From CAYMRB01 sp964392615 (lineage in GTDB: Bacteria > Planctomycetota > UBA8108): DNA of 6,234 nucleotides. The stretch's first letter is position 1. Each line of letters begins with the position of its first letter. The notes beneath the pieces are model-generated. The model was not told the DNA's origin, did not search any database, and was given only the letters and a program-made list of their open reading frames with translations. Positions 5,121 to 6,234 of the stretch are shown here, piece after piece. Location of the stretch: contig CAYMRB010000527.1 of NCBI GenBank assembly GCA_964392615.1, positions 1 through 6,234 of the forward strand, given 5' to 3'. Made by a program: the position numbers and the translations under genes.

Positions 5121-6218
5121 ATGTCCAAGAACGGCCCCGAAAACGACTCTTCACCGCGCCGAGACGTCTACTCTCGTGCGCTGCACGGCTCGGTCGGCGA
5201 GGTCCACCGCGACGACGCGCTGTGGGTGCTCGACAAGCCCGCCGGCATCCTGTCGCACCCGAACCCGCCGAGCGTCAAGTCGTCGAGCGCGCTCTTTCGG
5301 GGCGAGTACGATCACGACGCCGAGTGTTACGTCATCAGGGAGCGCGGCGTGGAGGTCGGCCGTATCTGGCTCGTCCACCGGCTCGATCTCGACACGAGCG
5401 GACTGATGCTCGCGACGTTCTGTCCCGAGGCCGCCGCACGGCTCAAGGAAGACCTGTTCAACCGCGAGCTGGACAAGGAGTACCGCGCGCTGCTGCTCTC
5501 GGCGCCGCGCCCGCCGATCGGCGAGTGGGAGGACCGGCTCGCGAAGTCGACCCAGGGCGGCCGGATCGAGGTGCGCGCCAAGTCGGGCACGAAGAAGAAC
5601 GCGCTGACGAGTTACGAGCTGCTGCGAACGTATCCCGGCACCGGCATCGCCATGGTGTCGATGCGTCCGCACACGGGGCGTACGCATCAGCTGCGTGTCC
5701 AGGCCGCGAAGCACGGCGTGCCGGTCGCGGGCGACGAGCGTTACGGCGACTTCGTCGCCAATCGCTTCCTGCGCGAGCGCATCGGGCTCAAGTACATGTT
5801 CCTGCACGCGTGGCGGCTGACGTTGCGCCACCCGCGCACCGGACACCGCATGACGTTCCAGCGCGATTTCAGCCAGCGCCTGTCGCTGCCGCTCGAAGAG
5901 CTCGAGACGCTCCAGACGCGCTTGCCTCGTAGCGACAAGGAGAAGAAGGCCGCGAGCGGCGGAGGCGGACGCGGCCGCGGTGCGAGTGGGGGACGTGGCG
6001 GTGGGCGCGGAAGCGGTCGCGGAGACGGCGGTCGCGGTGGCAGCGGTCGCGGTGGCAGCGGTCGCGGAGGCAGCGGTCGCGGAGGCAGCGGTCGCGGAGG
6101 CGGCGGTCGCGGAAGCGGCGGGCGCGGACGTGGCGGCGGCGGCGGCGGGCGCGGACGTGGCGGCGGCGGCGGTGGCCGTGGCCGTGGCGGGAAGCGCGGC
6201 GGCGGTCGTCGCGGCTGA
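5121..6218 (+). CDS. RluA-family pseudouridine synthase with long RGG-type C-terminal tail
   Basis: This predicted cytoplasmic enzyme isomerises a uridine in rRNA or tRNA to pseudouridine. The target is not readable from sequence. The chosen ATG at 5121 gives 365 residues. A GTG at 5103 would add six, and neither start has a clear ribosome site. There is no N-terminal S4 domain. The catalytic domain spans about 20-265: LDKPAGI (37-43), HRLDLDTSG (86-94) with catalytic Asp89, RPHTGRTHQLRVQ (182-194) and the DERYGD segment (205-210). A short Lys-rich stretch (272-277) is followed by about 87 residues (279-365) made almost only of Gly and Arg, with a few Ser, Ala, Asp and Lys, in GRGGS and RGRGGGGGG repeats. 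Such tails usually bind RNA nonspecifically and are known on bacterial DEAD-box helicases and on some RsuA/RluB-type synthases. One on an RluA-type protein is less usual. The frame stays open to a normal stop, so the tail is probably real. Confidence 0.92.
   Translation: MSKNGPENDSSPRRDVYSRALHGSVGEVHRDDALWVLDKPAGILSHPNPPSVKSSSALFRGEYDHDAECYVIRERGVEVGRIWLVHRLDLDTSGLMLATFCPEAAARLKEDLFNRELDKEYRALLLSAPRPPIGEWEDRLAKSTQGGRIEVRAKSGTKKNALTSYELLRTYPGTGIAMVSMRPHTGRTHQLRVQAAKHGVPVAGDERYGDFVANRFLRERIGLKYMFLHAWRLTLRHPRTGHRMTFQRDFSQRLSLPLEELETLQTRLPRSDKEKKAASGGGGRGRGASGGRGGGRGSGRGDGGRGGSGRGGSGRGGSGRGGSGRGGGGRGSGGRGRGGGGGGRGRGGGGGGRGRGGKRGGGRRG
6014..6118 (+). repeat. Seven tandem 15-bp units encoding GRGGS-type repeats
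   Basis: The core CGGTCGCGG recurs every 15 bp, starting at 6014, 6029, 6044, 6059, 6074, 6089 and 6104. The intervening bases vary slightly (GAGACGG, TGGCAG, AGGCAG, AGGCGG). The period is a multiple of three, so changes in copy number would preserve the reading frame. Confidence 0.85.
6120..6173 (+). repeat. Two tandem 27-bp units encoding RGRGGGGGG
   Basis: GGGCGCGGACGTGG followed by a GGC run occurs at 6120 and again at 6147, a 27-bp period equal to nine codons. It lies directly after the 15-bp array and is a second, separate expansion within the same tail. Confidence 0.75.
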
Positions 6219-6234
6219 GCGCTCGCGCTCGCGG

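Noticed and set aside
5151..5846. A 231-codon minus-strand open frame opposite the pseudouridine synthase
   Set aside because: It is antisense to intact catalytic motifs and has no motif of its own.

Overview
The window is high-GC bacterial chromosome (about two thirds G+C by eye) with six protein genes, closely packed in two groups. I see no tRNA, rRNA, CRISPR array, insertion sequence or phage gene. The best guess for the source is a Planctomycetota-like bacterium. This rests on a secreted protein that combines several small beta-barrel modules with a HEAT-like C-terminus, and on an exported Shewanella-like phosphatase. Myxococcota or another high-GC lineage cannot be excluded, because there is no marker gene here.

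Layout. Five genes are on the minus strand and one is on the plus strand. Reading the minus strand from right to left: hisH (4790 to 4155) and hisF (4143 to 3349) form a tight two-gene unit encoding both halves of imidazole glycerol phosphate synthase. A 217-bp gap follows, holding a possible hairpin and a consensus-like -10 box. Then come a secreted protein with three repeated beta modules and a HEAT-like end (3131 to 1818), an exported PPP-type metallophosphatase (1766 to 456), and a thioredoxin-type arsenate reductase / low-molecular-weight phosphatase (432 to the window edge). Gaps of 51 and 23 bp suggest that these last three are cotranscribed. On the plus strand, diverging from hisH across a 330-bp intergenic region, is an RluA-family pseudouridine synthase (5121 to 6218) with a long Gly/Arg-rich (RGG-type) C-terminal tail.

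How they work together. HisH and HisF act as one complex: HisH releases ammonia from glutamine, and HisF uses it to make IGP and AICAR in histidine and purine metabolism. The other his genes are not here. The secreted beta/HEAT protein, the exported phosphatase and the ArsC-like enzyme share a transcription direction and probably an mRNA, but no common pathway is evident. The pseudouridine synthase stands alone.

I found no convincing new multi-gene system. The items most worth a second look are the RGG tail on the pseudouridine synthase and the repeat DNA that encodes it, the triple-module secreted HEAT-like protein, the inverted repeat around that gene's -10 box, and a short-period intergenic repeat.
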